Below, in pieces: positions 1 to 9,748 of a stretch of DNA of 64,000 bases. The stretch covers positions 1 to 64,000 of the forward strand of contig NZ_MASN01000030.1 of the NCBI RefSeq assembly GCF_001861355.1. Reading direction: 5' to 3'. Source of the stretch: Natrialba sp. SSL1 (GTDB lineage Archaea > Halobacteriota > Halobacteria > Halobacteriales > Natrialbaceae). The notes beneath the pieces were generated by a model. The model was not told the origin of the DNA. It worked only from the letters and a program-made list of their open reading frames with translations, and ran no database searches. The number at the start of each line of letters is the position of its first letter. The first letter of the stretch is position 1. A program made the translations under genes and the position numbers.

Positions 1-32
1 AATACAGAGCCAAACTACTAGGCAACGAAGAA

Positions 33-1452
<1,420 letters not shown>

Positions 1453-1527
1453 GCTAAGAACAGACTACATCACTATTCTATCTGAGTGTTCTTCTTTCTG
1501 CAAGATCAAATAGCTCGAACTAAAAAC

Positions 1528-1716
1528 TTATTTATCAGCGGCCTCGCCAACTAGTTTAAGTTTCCATTCACCGTTTCCAGTATGACGTACGTGAATTTGA
1601 TATTCATCATCAACGTTTCCTTCTTCATCAAGTAATCCTTCAATCTGAAGGTCTCCTTTTGGAAGCGTAATACCAGCAGAGTTCTGGTCCAATTGGCGAA
1701 GTTTGTTCAGCGCCAT
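1528..1716 (-). CDS. small AbrB/SpoVT-like protein, putative element regulator
   Basis: A 62-residue protein reading MALNKLRQLDQNSAGITLPKG and then a short acidic beta-rich part ending GEWKLKLVGEAADK. The pattern K-x(n)-SAGITLPK is that of haloarchaeal AbrB/SpoVT-type swapped-hairpin DNA-binding proteins that accompany plasmids and proviruses. It is transcribed away from the provirus structural operon, and the 122 bp between them hold a TATA box and repeated CCTTGG/CCAAGG elements. That layout suggests a repressor controlling the element, but this is inference. Composition is AT-rich like the pilins, so it could also belong to that left-hand segment. Confidence 0.6.
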   Translation of the reverse strand: MALNKLRQLDQNSAGITLPKGDLQIEGLLDEEGNVDDEYQIHVRHTGNGEWKLKLVGEAADK

Positions 1717-1733
1717 ACACCGGGCGGCAACCC

Positions 1734-2270
<537 letters not shown>

Positions 2271-2287
2271 TCGAGGTTCAGAATTCA

Positions 2288-4276
2288 ATGACTTCAGCTA
2301 TTTCCACCGACGAAACCCGGAGTACAGACAGCCCACAGCCCACGCCCACGGCCCACGATTCGGAGTCGGTGAGTCGCCGCGGGTTCCTCGAGCGCAGCGC
2401 GATCGCGGGCGGGGCACTGATCACCCTCAGCGCGGCCGGCGACCGCGTTGCACCGAAGTACTCGCCGATCGGTCAGGTGCAAGCAATCCCACCGGCTGCG
2501 ATCGGGTTCTACCTTGCATCAGGAGCAGCGGCGGGTATCACAACGGGCAGCATTCTCTGGCATGAGCCGGGCACCGATCTCGACCCGGAAGACGTGCTCG
2601 AAGACCAGCTCTACGAGGCGGCGGCCTCGGTCGCAGACGGCCGGGAAGCGTTTGTTGACGAGATGGAACAGGAGTTCCTGGGGCCAGACGACCCCCAGGA
2701 CACACCGTACGGCCGCGTCGCGTGGCAGGAAATTCGAGCGGCTGCAGTGCGAGCAATCGTCGACGGGGGGAGCCAAGAAGATGCAGTCGATGCCGCACAC
2801 GACGCACTCGACAAGCAGACGACTCGGTCGGTTATCAACATCGTCGAGCGTCGGAACACCGGCCTGAACGCGCTCGTTCAACAGCTCACACTCGACGTTG
2901 AGGAGTCGATCGGCGTCTTCGAACACGTCGAGTTTGAGTCCGGAAACACCCGCGGGCTCGCGCTCAGTACCGCCAGTGAGGAGGAAGACGTCGAGAACAT
3001 CGACTGGCTTCGTCCGATCGAAGCCTCACAGACCGAAGACGCCGCTGACGACGAGTTCGTGATGTACGAGTGGAAGGTCGACCTTCCGGTGGACCCGACC
3101 GAGCTGGAAGGGCGAGATGAACCACTCTGGGAAATCGGACTCGGTCACACCTCGGGCAGTGACAGCCTGTACGGGGCCGCTGTGGAAACGGAGTGGGCAC
3201 AGAACTGGGACGAGTACGGTATCCACACCGACGACTCCTATTCGCTGGTCGCAGAGCACAGCGACCTCGGAGAGACGACGGTTCTCGACACCGGCGAGAT
3301 CACGTCCGAAGTGCTCGCTGTGGTCGAGACAGCGTACACCGACATCCGAGGCGACGTGCAAACGTACGTCTCCAACCTGTACGACGGCGTCCAGCAGGGT
3401 GCGATAGATCCTGCAGACGTGCTCTCGTCGCAGGACATCGTCGACGAGTTCGGCGACAGCGACGACCAGGCGCGGGTTGCTGCCGAACTCCTCGCGATCG
3501 GTGCGAACGTTCCGGACTCGGCAAGCTACCGGGCCACGATCTCTCACCCCGACCTGCAGGCGGACGAACTGGAAGGCCTGCTCTATCCACAATTCGACGG
3601 CGAGGCGATGAACCTCCGCAGCGGAATGACGCTCGAATCCGAGGACTACCGAATGGCGTACTTCGGCTACGAGTCGGCGGTAGACGACGGCTTCGAGACG
3701 ACCACGCTTTCCGGCGAGGAAGCCCTCGAGATCCATTCCGTCTCCGGCCTCGAGGACGAGATCTCGATCGAAGACGAATACGAACCGGAAGCCGGCGTCG
3801 ACGGCGAAGTGATCCTCTGGACGGGAAGCGGTGCACCCGAGCCGATCACCGACTCGGCCGAACACGACGGCTGGCAGATCGTCGTCACCGGTGAGACGAC
3901 CGACCACGTCGCAGACGTATCCGAGGCCGTCGAGGACGGTGAGCAATGGATTCTGGAAACGACCGACCTCGCCGAAGGAGAGGCTATCGAATCGGTCGAA
4001 GTCGTGCCCAGCGTCGAGTACTCCCGTTCAATCGACTACGTAGCCGACCCGACCGAGGTAGACGGAGACGAAACGATCGAACGCATGGAGAACCTCCGCG
4101 AGCAGGTCGACGACCTCGAGGAGGCGCTGGAGGACGATAGCAGCCCAGGGCTCACGTTCCCCGATGATCCGTTCGAAACGACCGGCGGGGTGCTCGCCGG
4201 AATCGCAATCATCGGCGCGGCTATCGCGGTCGTCGTCGGCGTCGTCACGAATCTGCTCCCGTTCGGAGGTGACTGA
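2288..4276 (+). CDS. spike-like protein with Tat signal, pleolipovirus VP4-like
   Basis: A protein of 662 residues. The N-terminus has a twin-arginine signal (SRRGFLERSAIAGGALITLS, about 29-48), then a long acidic ectodomain, a predicted coiled coil (about 600-625: ERMENLREQVDDLEEALEDD) and a single C-terminal helix (about 640-657) ending LLPFGGD. This architecture, a large exported domain on a coiled-coil stalk with a C-terminal anchor, is that of the pleolipovirus spike, which mediates host binding and fusion. The ATG at 2288 is preceded by a GAGGT site. It lies between the VP3-like gene and the further membrane genes, as in pleolipoviruses. The first codons contain four GCCCA motifs (2331-2355). 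Confidence 0.82.
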   Translation: MTSAISTDETRSTDSPQPTPTAHDSESVSRRGFLERSAIAGGALITLSAAGDRVAPKYSPIGQVQAIPPAAIGFYLASGAAAGITTGSILWHEPGTDLDPEDVLEDQLYEAAASVADGREAFVDEMEQEFLGPDDPQDTPYGRVAWQEIRAAAVRAIVDGGSQEDAVDAAHDALDKQTTRSVINIVERRNTGLNALVQQLTLDVEESIGVFEHVEFESGNTRGLALSTASEEEDVENIDWLRPIEASQTEDAADDEFVMYEWKVDLPVDPTELEGRDEPLWEIGLGHTSGSDSLYGAAVETEWAQNWDEYGIHTDDSYSLVAEHSDLGETTVLDTGEITSEVLAVVETAYTDIRGDVQTYVSNLYDGVQQGAIDPADVLSSQDIVDEFGDSDDQARVAAELLAIGANVPDSASYRATISHPDLQADELEGLLYPQFDGEAMNLRSGMTLESEDYRMAYFGYESAVDDGFETTTLSGEEALEIHSVSGLEDEISIEDEYEPEAGVDGEVILWTGSGAPEPITDSAEHDGWQIVVTGETTDHVADVSEAVEDGEQWILETTDLAEGEAIESVEVVPSVEYSRSIDYVADPTEVDGDETIERMENLREQVDDLEEALEDDSSPGLTFPDDPFETTGGVLAGIAIIGAAIAVVVGVVTNLLPFGGD

Positions 4277-4277
4277 C

Positions 4278-4811
4278 GTGCGGCGGATTCTCCTGTTTTC
4301 CACGCTCACAGCCCTGGCGCTCGCGATGGGCGTGGGCTTGATGGGCGGCACCGCGATCGCCGAGGAGACCGGCAACGAAAGCACCACGCCAGAGTACGAA
4401 GTCGAATTCGGCGACGACCTTCGGATTCTCGACTACCAGCTCGAGGACGGGACCGCCACGATCACCTTCGACGCCGATCGGCCGTTCACCGTCGTCGTCT
4501 CTGACGCACTCGCTGGCGTCGACCAGGAGGGCGCGGTCGAAGTCCCGCAAGAGGAGTTCGAGATCGACACCGGCGAGACCACGATCTCGACGAGCGTGCG
4601 CGAAGTGAACGGCGCGTCGACGGTCGGCGTCTCGGTCCAGGGCACGACCGTCAGGCTCGGCACCGAGATGGAAGCACAGGAAGAGAACCCGTTCGAGACG
4701 TTCGGCGGTGAGTCCGGTCTCTTCACCGGCGTCATTATGACAACCGGACTGGCGGGGCTTGGGACGGCCTACGTGATCCGCAGCGAAGATAGCGGAGTGA
4801 TCGAAGCATGA
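4278..4811 (+). CDS. secreted membrane-anchored protein of the provirus
   Basis: A protein of 177 residues starting at GTG 4278, chosen because GGAGGT lies seven bases upstream. It has a Sec-type signal peptide (VRRILLFSTLTALALAMGVG, cleavage probably near GTAIAEE), an acidic beta-rich middle part, and one C-terminal helix (about 150-168) leaving a short cytoplasmic tail. The topology matches a minor virion surface protein anchored at the C-terminus. I recognise no domain. It sits between spike and the ORF6-like gene, an additional position compared with the minimal alphapleolipovirus order. The stop overlaps the next ATG (ATGA). Confidence 0.72.
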   Translation: MRRILLFSTLTALALAMGVGLMGGTAIAEETGNESTTPEYEVEFGDDLRILDYQLEDGTATITFDADRPFTVVVSDALAGVDQEGAVEVPQEEFEIDTGETTISTSVREVNGASTVGVSVQGTTVRLGTEMEAQEENPFETFGGESGLFTGVIMTTGLAGLGTAYVIRSEDSGVIEA

Positions 4812-5617
4812 GCGGAGACACCAGCGGGACCTTCAACAGTTGGTCCGATCGACTCACCTACCTGCTCGCGGAAGGTCAGCTGCTCGTCGCCGGTGCCGCC
4901 GTCTCGATCGGTGCTGCTCTCATCTGGATACGACCGGAAATACCAGGCATGCCGCCGGTCGCTCGAGGAATCTTCGCCGCGATGCTGCTCCTTGGGCCGC
5001 CACTGCTCGGACTGTTCGTTACAGGCGCACGCTGGCTTCGGAACCGAAACATGGTCGAAGTGTACCACATCAACGCAGTCGACGACGTACGGCGGAAACT
5101 GTACGTCGAACCCGGCGTATGGGACGAGAAGACGGTCGAGGGGCCGTCTCCATATCTCTGTAACGACGAATCCGCGTACGAGGTGCGCGAGTTCGACTGG
5201 CACCCAGATCAGGGCGAGGACGGCACGCTCATCGTCACTGGCTGCTACTTCTCGCAGCTTTCGGACTCGAAACTGGTTACGGTGAAGGCCATGCTCGAGG
5301 ACATCCACGGCGAACTGGTCGAGACCGCGATCGCCTACAACAAGTTGCGCGGTCGGATCAGTCGGATGGGTATTGAGATCGAACGCGACACGATCAACGC
5401 GCACGCGGAAGCGGACGAGCGCGGGTTGATGACCCAGAAAACGAGTGTGAAAGACCGGTTCGAGGCAGCCGAAGAAGACGCTAACGAGTGGAGCAGCGAC
5501 GAGATCAGCGACCTTGGCGAGTACGAGCAGGAGTTCGATCCAACCGAACCAGCCCCTATCACGTTCGACCAAGAAGGCCAGCAGCCAGCCGCAACCGACG
5601 GAGGAAACGACCCATGA
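4808..5617 (+). CDS. membrane protein, pleolipovirus ORF6-like
   Basis: A protein of 269 residues with two N-terminal membrane helices (about 25-42 and 53-72) followed by a soluble, cytoplasm-facing region of nearly 200 residues that starts RNRNMVEVYHINAVDDVRRKLYV and contains FDWHPDQGEDG. A low-complexity acidic tail ends it. Two helices followed by a large soluble domain in the gene between spike and ATPase matches the conserved ORF6 position of pleolipoviruses; function unknown in the family. It overlaps its neighbours by four bases on each side, so it is translated as part of the same operon. Confidence 0.75.
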   Translation: MSGDTSGTFNSWSDRLTYLLAEGQLLVAGAAVSIGAALIWIRPEIPGMPPVARGIFAAMLLLGPPLLGLFVTGARWLRNRNMVEVYHINAVDDVRRKLYVEPGVWDEKTVEGPSPYLCNDESAYEVREFDWHPDQGEDGTLIVTGCYFSQLSDSKLVTVKAMLEDIHGELVETAIAYNKLRGRISRMGIEIERDTINAHAEADERGLMTQKTSVKDRFEAAEEDANEWSSDEISDLGEYEQEFDPTEPAPITFDQEGQQPAATDGGNDP

Positions 5618-5817
5618 GGTACATCCACGACGGGAAGCTACGGAATCGGACGGTTGAACCACCGAAGAAGCTCGTTCCCAGCGAGCCAGTTACGGCGGCT
5701 CGAGGGAGAACAGACACGGCAGCACTCATGGCGTCGATGCTCACCAAACTCCGACGAGTGGAGAATCCGCCGTTGTGTATCGGACACGAGCAGAACGAAT
5801 GGAGGTGGTCTAAGTGA
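5614..5817 (+). CDS. 67-aa basic protein of unknown function
   Basis: A protein of 67 residues, MRYIHDGKLRNRTVEPPKKL to ENPPLCIGHEQNEWRWSK, basic and without a membrane helix. The ATG lies inside the stop of the preceding gene (ATGA) and its stop overlaps the next start (GTGA), so it is evidently translated in the operon despite its small size. No domain recognised. An upstream ATG at 5488 in the same frame would overlap the previous gene for 130 bp and is not chosen. Confidence 0.6.
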   Translation: MRYIHDGKLRNRTVEPPKKLVPSEPVTAARGRTDTAALMASMLTKLRRVENPPLCIGHEQNEWRWSK

Positions 5818-6134
5818 CGATCGAACTCACCGACCGAGAGAAGTCGATACTCGCGTGTGCCCTTGCAATCGGTCTCGTTATGGGCTTATGGGCGGGACTG
5901 CATCTACTCCCGGCCGAGGCACTGGACGTGCCGACTGAGGAACGGGAGACTGCAACCGGGACGACTGAGCGCGCGGCGTATCTGCCGGTCCCCAGGATCT
6001 TCTTCGCGATCACCGTTCTGGCCCCGACAGCAGCGGTGTGGTACAGCTACAACCGGCTTCGAGACCAGCCGGAGGGAGCGACTGACGAGGACGTTCAGGA
6101 AGCGATAGCAGACGGAGGGACAGCACATGACTGA
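5814..6134 (+). CDS. two-helix membrane protein, pleolipovirus ORF7-like
   Basis: A protein of 106 residues with two membrane helices (about 10-33 and 57-77) and an acidic C-terminal tail. It begins at GTG 5814 within the stop of the preceding gene; GGAGGT lies eight bases upstream. Its position just before the ATPase gene corresponds to the conserved ORF7 of pleolipoviruses, which also encodes a small membrane protein; homology is inferred from position and topology, not from a signature. Its end overlaps the ATPase start by eight bases. Confidence 0.7.
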   Translation: MTIELTDREKSILACALAIGLVMGLWAGLHLLPAEALDVPTEERETATGTTERAAYLPVPRIFFAITVLAPTAAVWYSYNRLRDQPEGATDEDVQEAIADGGTAHD

Positions 6135-7293
6135 CGACAATGCACTCCACGTCACCGGCGAAGCGCGCGAGTACCAGGAAGGCTACGGCCAGCGAGAGAA
6201 CCGAGAAATAGCCGATCACGGTGGCATCGTTCGAGACGAAAGTATCTCTCGAGCGATGTCTATCCGCTCGATTCACTACGACCCGACCGATGCCGACCGA
6301 CCCGACAAGATGCCCGGCCAATGCAAAGACCTCGAGAAGCATCGCCAAATCCGGATGGTAGAGGGTACTGAAACCTTCCGAAAAGCCATGGAGAACGGCG
6401 ATATGCCGACTATCAAGCACATCGTCGGCGACACATCGAAGCGAGCGGACGTGAGCGGGCTGAAGGCGATCGGGACGGTGGACGACCTCATCAACGGCCC
6501 GGCCCCGGTGATCGTCGTCTTGGGCGAGATGGGCGCGGGAAAGACCGACTTCGCGTGCCTGCTCGCACAGCGGTGGCGTGCGCTCCATCAGTCGAACTCG
6601 CTACTCGGGACGAACATCCAGTCGCTCGAGGAGAAGGACCGCTGGGTCGACGACGACGGCGACGTACAAGACGGCTGGATCGGGGACTACGGCACCCTCA
6701 TGGAGTGGGTCGAGCAGGACGGCGACCCGCTCGAGCACAGCCAGCGAGACAAGCTCTTCATCGGCGATGAGTTCTCGAGCGCAGCCAGCGGGACCGGCAA
6801 GCAAGGCCACGAGACACGGAAAAAGATGGCTCCGCTGGTCTACAAAATCCGGAAGTACGGCGGTGCGCTCATCTACATCGCCCACGGCGAGCGATCGATA
6901 CATCCGATGCTCTGGCGCGTCGGGACGATCGTGAAGAAGGTGAGCAAGAAGAAGGCTGTCATCGCCGACTCGATTCGGAACGCGCAACTGGCCGACATTG
7001 AGGGAGAGATCGAAGGTGTGCCACCGACGGACTTCCGCTACAATACGAAAGAAGCGTCAGACTGGTCATGGTCGCGATACGGCGACGAAACCGAGGAAAT
7101 GGAAGCGGGAGAGGCAGCCCGACAGACCGCGATCTGGACCGTTATCAGATGCAAAGAGGAGGGTATGCCAAACCGCGAAGTCGAGAAATTCGTGCCGTAC
7201 AGCCGCGAATGGGTCCGAACTCGCTGGAACGAATATCGGGAAGACGGACTGCACGCTGATACGCTTGGCAAGGTTGAGGAGGTAATCGCGTGA
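6127..7293 (+). CDS. P-loop ATPase, pleolipovirus VP8-like
   Basis: A protein of 388 residues with a Walker A loop GEMGAGKT (133-140), a Walker B strand KLFIGDE (209-215) and a following sensor-like strand ALIYIAHGERS. The C-terminal 40 residues (EGMPNREVEKFVPYSREWVR) resemble a helix-turn-helix. In pleolipoviruses the conserved gene closing the structural block (VP8) encodes such an ATPase, a minor virion component whose exact role is not settled; it resembles FtsK/HerA-type packaging ATPases and occurs as the last member of the core module. Order and fold support that assignment. The stop overlaps the next GTG. Confidence 0.85.
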   Translation: MTDDNALHVTGEAREYQEGYGQRENREIADHGGIVRDESISRAMSIRSIHYDPTDADRPDKMPGQCKDLEKHRQIRMVEGTETFRKAMENGDMPTIKHIVGDTSKRADVSGLKAIGTVDDLINGPAPVIVVLGEMGAGKTDFACLLAQRWRALHQSNSLLGTNIQSLEEKDRWVDDDGDVQDGWIGDYGTLMEWVEQDGDPLEHSQRDKLFIGDEFSSAASGTGKQGHETRKKMAPLVYKIRKYGGALIYIAHGERSIHPMLWRVGTIVKKVSKKKAVIADSIRNAQLADIEGEIEGVPPTDFRYNTKEASDWSWSRYGDETEEMEAGEAARQTAIWTVIRCKEEGMPNREVEKFVPYSREWVRTRWNEYREDGLHADTLGKVEEVIA

Positions 7294-7475
7294 CGGCGTA
7301 CAGTTGGCAACGTGGCAGCGGCAACAGCCACCCCTTTACTGTAGCTATGGGCGCGGCCCGACAGGGCCGCGTACCGCAGCCCATCGCCCGCGATTCGTTC
7401 CCGACACCAAGAGGAGAAATAAATAAAGACGCGCGACGAGCGCGACGCGTGAATAGTCGGAATATCCACAAGTAA
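7290..7475 (+). CDS. possible 61-aa protein over a hairpin
   Basis: A short frame starts at GTG 7290 within the stop of the ATPase gene and has an excellent ribosome site (GAGGAGGT, 7 bases upstream), the same arrangement as its neighbours. The product (MTAYSWQRGSGNSH to VNSRNIHK) is basic and has no recognisable domain. The DNA under it contains a perfect 8-bp hairpin (7352-7359 with 7364-7371) and CGCG-rich repeats, so the stretch may instead be a structured non-coding site with only incidental coding. I keep it as a doubtful gene. Confidence 0.4.
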   Translation: MTAYSWQRGSGNSHPFTVAMGAARQGRVPQPIARDSFPTPRGEINKDARRARRVNSRNIHK

Positions 7476-7478
7476 GAG

Positions 7479-7862
7479 ATGAACCGATCGAAACGTGCGA
7501 ATCACTTCGGTACGGCGTGCGAGAAACGAATGGCGAAGAAGCGTCGGTTCTCACTCGAGCGGGCCAGCTGGCACGACGCGCGGTTTCAGAACGGAACGCC
7601 GGTCGAAATCAAATCGACGATGCTCGAGCACTCAGATGGGCAGCCGGGTAACTTCAAGGTCTACAAGGCCTATCACGACAAGCTACGCCGACACGACGGA
7701 TGGTACTGTTTCGTCGTCTACCGGCCCCACGGCAGGAGCGGCTGCACGATCGTCAAGGACAAGATGTGCAAAGCGTCGAATCTCCCGCTGCTCAAGTGGC
7801 ACGGTGGCGGTGACCATCGAGACACGAGACAGGCGAAAGTAGCTATTTCAGACGTTTTCTAA
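7479..7862 (+). CDS. PD-(D/E)XK nuclease-like protein, Holliday-junction-resolvase type
   Basis: A protein of 127 residues. An N-terminal helix with a conserved Glu (NHFGTACEKRMAKK), then WHDARFQNGTPVEIKST and a Lys/Tyr-rich part (KVYKAYHDKLRRHDGWYCFV) give the D-x(n)-E-x-K arrangement and the helix that follows it in PD-(D/E)XK endonucleases; size is close to archaeal Holliday junction resolvases. It could resolve replication or integration intermediates of the element, or act as a restriction-like enzyme. The motifs WHDAR and TPVEIK recur in the protein at 11828-12349. It closes the rightward operon and overlaps the end of a leftward gene by 20 bp. Confidence 0.65.
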   Translation: MNRSKRANHFGTACEKRMAKKRRFSLERASWHDARFQNGTPVEIKSTMLEHSDGQPGNFKVYKAYHDKLRRHDGWYCFVVYRPHGRSGCTIVKDKMCKASNLPLLKWHGGGDHRDTRQAKVAISDVF

Positions 7863-8007
7863 CGACTTTCTGAGCGACTCCTGAACCGGACTGCTCACGT
7901 TCCACGTCGATCCAAGCGGAGCACTCGATACAAAGGCCGTTGTGAGAACAGAGACGGTCAACAATAGCGTTCCCACACGCCCAACAGTCGTCATTATCGA
8001 CAGTCAT
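7843..8007 (-). CDS. 54-aa zinc-finger mini-protein
   Basis: Read from the sequence: ATG 8007 to TAG 7843, 54 residues, with two CxxC knuckles (CWAC at 8-11 and CIEC at 26-29) and additional Cys20 and His22, followed by a basic tail VVRKRLK. This is a one-domain zinc-binding mini-protein of the kind common in haloarchaea and their viruses. The start lies two bases after the stop of the upstream gene, with a GGTGAG ribosome site, so the two are co-translated. Target (DNA, RNA or protein) unknown. Confidence 0.6.
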   Translation of the reverse strand: MTVDNDDCWACGNAIVDRLCSHNGLCIECSAWIDVEREQSGSGVAQKVVRKRLK

Positions 8008-8009
8008 CG

Positions 8010-8300
8010 TCACATCTCACCTTTCGTCGTCACCGAGACCTCGGTCTCCACATCGAAGCTGACGGCTCGAGTCGAGAGCGCCTCGGCGATCTCCTGGCGC
8101 TGCTCGCGGGTGAGGTCGTCGCGCTCGAGGACTCGCCTGGCTGCAGAGACGAGTTGGTCGACATCTTCGCAGGCGAATGCGACCGCGTTGCTCCGGTTGC
8201 AGTCGTAGAACCGGGCAGCTTTCTGGATAGATGCGAATCGCCATTCGTTCCCGTCGTCAGTCCGGATACGAACCGATCCGGGCGTCTCGTTGTGAGACAT
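8010..8300 (-). CDS. small conserved haloarchaeal protein (DUF7692-like)
   Basis: A 96-residue protein starting at ATG 8300 (MSHNETPGSVRIRTDDGNEW), preferred over an ATG at 8312 because the following sequence fits the family start. It contains RFASIQKAARFYDCNRSNAVAFACEDV and ends in an alternating beta segment SFDVETEVSV. I recall this pattern from a small family (I believe DUF7692) that is frequent in haloarchaeal plasmids and proviruses; the domain name was not checked. Function unknown. It is followed directly by the zinc-finger mini-protein. Confidence 0.65.
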   Translation of the reverse strand: MSHNETPGSVRIRTDDGNEWRFASIQKAARFYDCNRSNAVAFACEDVDQLVSAARRVLERDDLTREQRQEIAEALSTRAVSFDVETEVSVTTKGEM

Positions 8301-8426
8301 AGCCGTGAACACAACCCGCTATTCCTAGTTTTTTCGGTTCACTCGAACGGTCTCAGTTTATAAAGAAGGGCTCGGTCCCCGGCGTGATCGGCATGCCGGC
8401 CGGCCCGATCTCAATGGCGATGGGCT

Positions 8427-8466
8427 CAATATGAACACGGTGTGCTACTCGCTCGTGTTCATATTG
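8427..8466. repeat. 13-bp perfect inverted repeat
   Basis: CAATATGAACACG (8427-8439) and its exact complement CGTGTTCATATTG (8454-8466) are separated by 14 bases. It lies in the 242-bp gap between the cargo gene (ends 8543) and the DUF7692-like gene (starts 8300), both leftward. It could be an operator, a terminator stem for the cargo transcript (there is no clear T-tract) or part of a replication site. A shorter GATCGG/CCGATC inverted pair lies just left, near 8380-8405. Confidence 0.55.
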
Positions 8467-8542
8467 TGGAAATCGATTCTGTCGACGTGCAACCCCAAGG
8501 GGAGGAATAGATAGAAGAGGAGATTACGAAGTCATTCGGTCT

Positions 8543-9349
8543 TCACCAATATTCTGACGGATAGAGATATTTCAGATCGTCTTTCATGAATGTAGGTAAG
8601 CCTGAATCAAGTGCTAATCCCACAGATACGAAGATCGGATCAATAGCCCGAAAAATATCCATATAAATAGAAGAGTTAGAAAAGATCTGCACGTACTGCG
8701 CTGAAAGACCAAATACGAAGATAAGACCAAAACGGAACAAATCCCCCTCTTGAGAGTGTGACCATGACCCATCATTCAACATTGATGTAATTGACTGAGG
8801 ATGTGATCCAATATTACTCAAGTGATCGTACATATCAGAATATGATTCGTCAATGTCACCTAATTCACCTTTTTCATTCCTACGTATTCCTGAAAGATAC
8901 TTGGTTAAGTAAATCGTATTGAATGGATTAGATCCATCCTCATCGTTCTTTATCTCCTCAACTGCTTTTTCGTACTTTTTCCTGGTCCGATTTTTATCCC
9001 TGTTCAACCCACGAAGAATGAGATACGTCTCTAAAAGGAATCTAACTCGGCCATATGCTGCAGTGTAACGGTGATGTTTCACTAACCAATATAGGCTTTT
9101 GAGGGAGTTGATACCTCTAAGTTCCATCATCAGTTGTGATTTATGCTCATTTTCGATTTCGCCGCTGAATCTCTGCATAACCCCTTCATGGATATCCTGG
9201 AAATTTTGGATGTTTATTAGATAAGTACTGGCAAGGTTATAATTCGGATGACGATGGTTATAATCCTCTCCATCGTTAATCAAAACCCCTTCTAAGGATT
9301 CAAAGTCACTTTTATAATACATTTCCTGATTATCAACTACACTAATCAC
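8543..9349 (-). CDS. AT-rich cargo protein of unknown function
   Basis: A protein of 268 residues, mostly helical, with RVRFLLETYLILRGLNRDK followed by KKYEKAVEEI, and two hydrophobic stretches near the C-terminus (DLFRFGLIFVFGLSAQYVQI and AIDPIFVSVGLALDSGL). The R-x-LLE helix recalls families annotated as DUF5677 or related HEPN-like helical proteins, but the match is only by eye. GC content is about 40 percent and codon use is foreign compared with every flanking gene, so it was acquired separately. It sits where the core virus modules meet, a typical cargo position; defence against other elements is possible but not shown. Confidence 0.7.
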   Translation of the reverse strand: MISVVDNQEMYYKSDFESLEGVLINDGEDYNHRHPNYNLASTYLINIQNFQDIHEGVMQRFSGEIENEHKSQLMMELRGINSLKSLYWLVKHHRYTAAYGRVRFLLETYLILRGLNRDKNRTRKKYEKAVEEIKNDEDGSNPFNTIYLTKYLSGIRRNEKGELGDIDESYSDMYDHLSNIGSHPQSITSMLNDGSWSHSQEGDLFRFGLIFVFGLSAQYVQIFSNSSIYMDIFRAIDPIFVSVGLALDSGLPTFMKDDLKYLYPSEYW

Positions 9350-9748
9350 TAATAAGTATCGGTCTATCAGATCTCTACAGAAGACTGTTACACAAACAAG
9401 CTATTCTCTTCATTTAATTCGTATTGATCATAATAGTGGTTGCAACACATTGGATGAGTCCCCACCGTGACGTGCAGACCACCACTTCAACTGTTTCAAC
9501 TGGAGATCTGCTGTGCGGAGCTGGGGGCGGAGTGGTGTAATTTTTTGGCTCTGTCCCCTTGGGGACACCCGGCAAGGGGCGTTTCGCGCGCAGCGCGAAA
9601 TCGACCCGCATGCGGTGCGGCGCGATCGCGGTGCCGACCCCGGCCTCGAGCCGAGGACTGCAACCAAAACTGGACAGTCACCGATAGAATACAATCTGAG
9701 TTGCTGAAAAGAAGTACCACGACAGTGTTGCCACTCACGAGGGCTGTT
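9350..9748. other. hairpin-rich non-coding stretch, possible replication origin
   Basis: About 400 bp with no convincing gene. The left half is AT-rich; from 9530 the composition changes to GC-rich and contains two perfect hairpins: GTCCCC-TT-GGGGAC (9553-9566) and TTTCGCGC-GCA-GCGCGAAA (9582-9600), followed by CG-rich repeats to about 9640. It lies directly behind the probable replication gene (ends 9749). Origins of small replicons are often next to rep and built from hairpins, so an origin is plausible but unproven. Confidence 0.35.

Noticed and set aside
3026-3946. Minus-strand frame of 306 codons inside the spike gene
   Set aside because: Its composition (Arg/Val-rich, repetitive) is that of a shadow frame in GC-rich DNA; the plus-strand spike has a signal peptide, coiled coil and anchor.
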